A stretch of 16,175 nucleotides of DNA, taken from NCBI GenBank assembly GCA_946478915.1, contig CAMLER010000028.1, forward strand, positions 1 through 16,175, in the 5' to 3' direction. Below the pieces are notes generated by a model. It worked only from the letters and a program-made list of their open reading frames with translations, was not told the DNA's origin and made no database searches. The position numbers were made by a program, and so were the translations under genes. Position 1 is the stretch's first letter. The number at the start of each line of letters is the position of its first letter. Below, in pieces: positions 15,432 through 16,175 of this stretch. Source of the DNA: an uncultured Chryseolinea sp. GTDB taxonomy: Bacteria > Bacteroidota > Bacteroidia > Cytophagales > Cyclobacteriaceae.

Positions 15432-16175
15432 GCAGAATGCTTTTTCGATGGCCCGGAAAATTTAATATTTTCGGAACGTCCTTTTTTAAATACTTGTCTC
15501 CCTTTATTAATCCCTTTTCTAATTTCTTTCTGTTTATCAAAAGGTAATGAAATTACCTCTTTGCAATTCTCAGAACAACAGCCATCAAATTTTTCGCTGC
15601 AGGCCTTGCATTGGATAAACAGTAAATGACAACCGTCATTTTTACAATTGGTATGATCGTCGCACGGCTGTCCGCATTGATGGCATACGGCTATGATATC
15701 ATTTGTGATACGTTCGCCCAGCCTTTCATCAAAAACGAAATTCTTACCGATGAATTTGTTTTCAATTCCCTGGTCTCGTGATTGTCGCGCGTATTCTATT
15801 ATCCCTCCGTCCAATTGAAAAACATTCTTAAACCCGATATGTTTCATCCATGCGCTGGCTTTTTCGCAGCGAATTCCGCCAGTGCAATACATCAGTAGAT
15901 TTTTGTCTTTCTGATCCTTCATAATGTCTTTAACCACCTTAAGTTCTTCTCTGAATGTATCAACGTTGGGGCATATGGCGTTTTTAAAATGTCCGACCTC
16001 GCTTTCGTAGTGATTCCTCATGTCGACGATGATCGTATTCTTATCATTTGCGAGAGCATTAAATTCCCTTGCATTGACATGAATCCCCGTGTTGGTGACA
16101 TCAAAAGTGGAATCGTCCAAACCGTCGGCTACTATTTTCTTACGCACTAAGATTTTCAGTTTGAAAAAGGATTTA
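15428..16175 (-). CDS. trhO: tRNA uridine(34) hydroxylase, rhodanese-like, 5' end beyond the window
   Basis: The visible 248 residues are the C-terminal two-thirds of TrhO (YceA), which hydroxylates uridine 34 of tRNA with oxygen in the first step of 5-(carboxy)methoxyuridine formation. Reading continues without a stop to the window edge: nine codons (K-S-F-F-K-L-K-I-L) precede the GTG at 16147, and family members continue exactly there with [10 protein letters not shown], so the GTG is internal and the N-terminal acylphosphatase-like domain lies outside. The rhodanese domain has D-M-R-N-H-Y-E-x-x-V-G-H-F and the catalytic-loop Y-C-T-G-G-I-R-C. After it comes the family's cysteine-rich tail: [18 protein letters not shown] and G-C-C-S-E-N-C, probably metal-binding. 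The TGA overlaps the mogA ATG. Confidence 0.93.
   Translation of the reverse strand, partial: KSFFKLKILVRKKIVADGLDDSTFDVTNTGIHVNAREFNALANDKNTIIVDMRNHYESEVGHFKNAICPNVDTFREELKVVKDIMKDQKDKNLLMYCTGGIRCEKASAWMKHIGFKNVFQLDGGIIEYARQSRDQGIENKFIGKNFVFDERLGERITNDIIAVCHQCGQPCDDHTNCKNDGCHLLFIQCKACSEKFDGCCSENCKEVISLPFDKQKEIRKGINKGRQVFKKGRSENIKFSGPSKKHSA

Noticed and set aside
16145..16147. GTG as the start of trhO
   Set aside because: The frame stays open to the window edge and the nine upstream codons plus V-R-K-K-I-V-A-D-G continue the TrhO family sequence, so the gene is cut by the edge.

Overview
The window looks like a chromosomal segment of a Bacteroidota bacterium, most likely of the Cytophagales type. 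The evidence is a -33 TTTG / -7 TAnnTTTG promoter upstream of the pyrophosphatase gene, the near absence of Shine-Dalgarno sequences, and several gene families typical of this phylum: DUF2147, an HYC-type small exported protein, an exported TPR-CHAT protein, a membrane-anchored M23 peptidase, and a fused aspartokinase-homoserine dehydrogenase heading thrABC. The species is not identified. Most genes are housekeeping or conserved accessory genes. I see no insertion sequence, phage, CRISPR, tRNA or rRNA.

Layout. Positions 1-600 (minus strand) hold the start of an ECF-type sigma factor cut by the window edge and, upstream of it, a small exported DUF2147 protein. Positions 672-3106 (minus) hold an ion-pumping pyrophosphatase (hppA) with a recognisable promoter and a strong intrinsic terminator. 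Positions 3127-4035 (minus) hold a two-gene unit: a hot-dog acyl-CoA thioesterase followed 3 nt later by a small protein that resembles the DNA polymerase III psi subunit.

Positions 4036-9099 (plus) are the threonine operon thrA-thrB-thrC, with an 11-nt thrA/thrB overlap and an 11-nt thrB-thrC gap. Its 342-bp upstream region contains a 33-codon leader ORF ending in TISTIIIITG just before a small hairpin at its stop codon. This is the pattern expected of a Thr/Ile-sensing attenuator. pcm (protein-L-isoaspartate methyltransferase) runs toward thrC and overlaps its 3' end by 3 nt.

The intergenic region 9747-9968 has one perfect DnaA box, two degenerate ones and an 11-bp inverted repeat. It is followed by a small HYC-type exported ORF that seems to have lost the rest of its family domain. 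Positions 10197-13818 (minus) are an apparent operon encoding a beta-barrel outer-membrane protein and, 1 nt downstream, a secreted TPR-CHAT (caspase-like) protein. Positions 13853-16175 (minus) are a second operon, trhO (cut by the window edge) - mogA - M23 peptidase, closed by a strong intrinsic terminator.

The most interesting items are the threonine leader peptide, the exported TPR-CHAT/outer-membrane pair, the possible psi subunit, and the DnaA-box-bearing intergenic region. No clearly new multi-gene system is visible. The TPR-CHAT/outer-membrane pair is the closest candidate.
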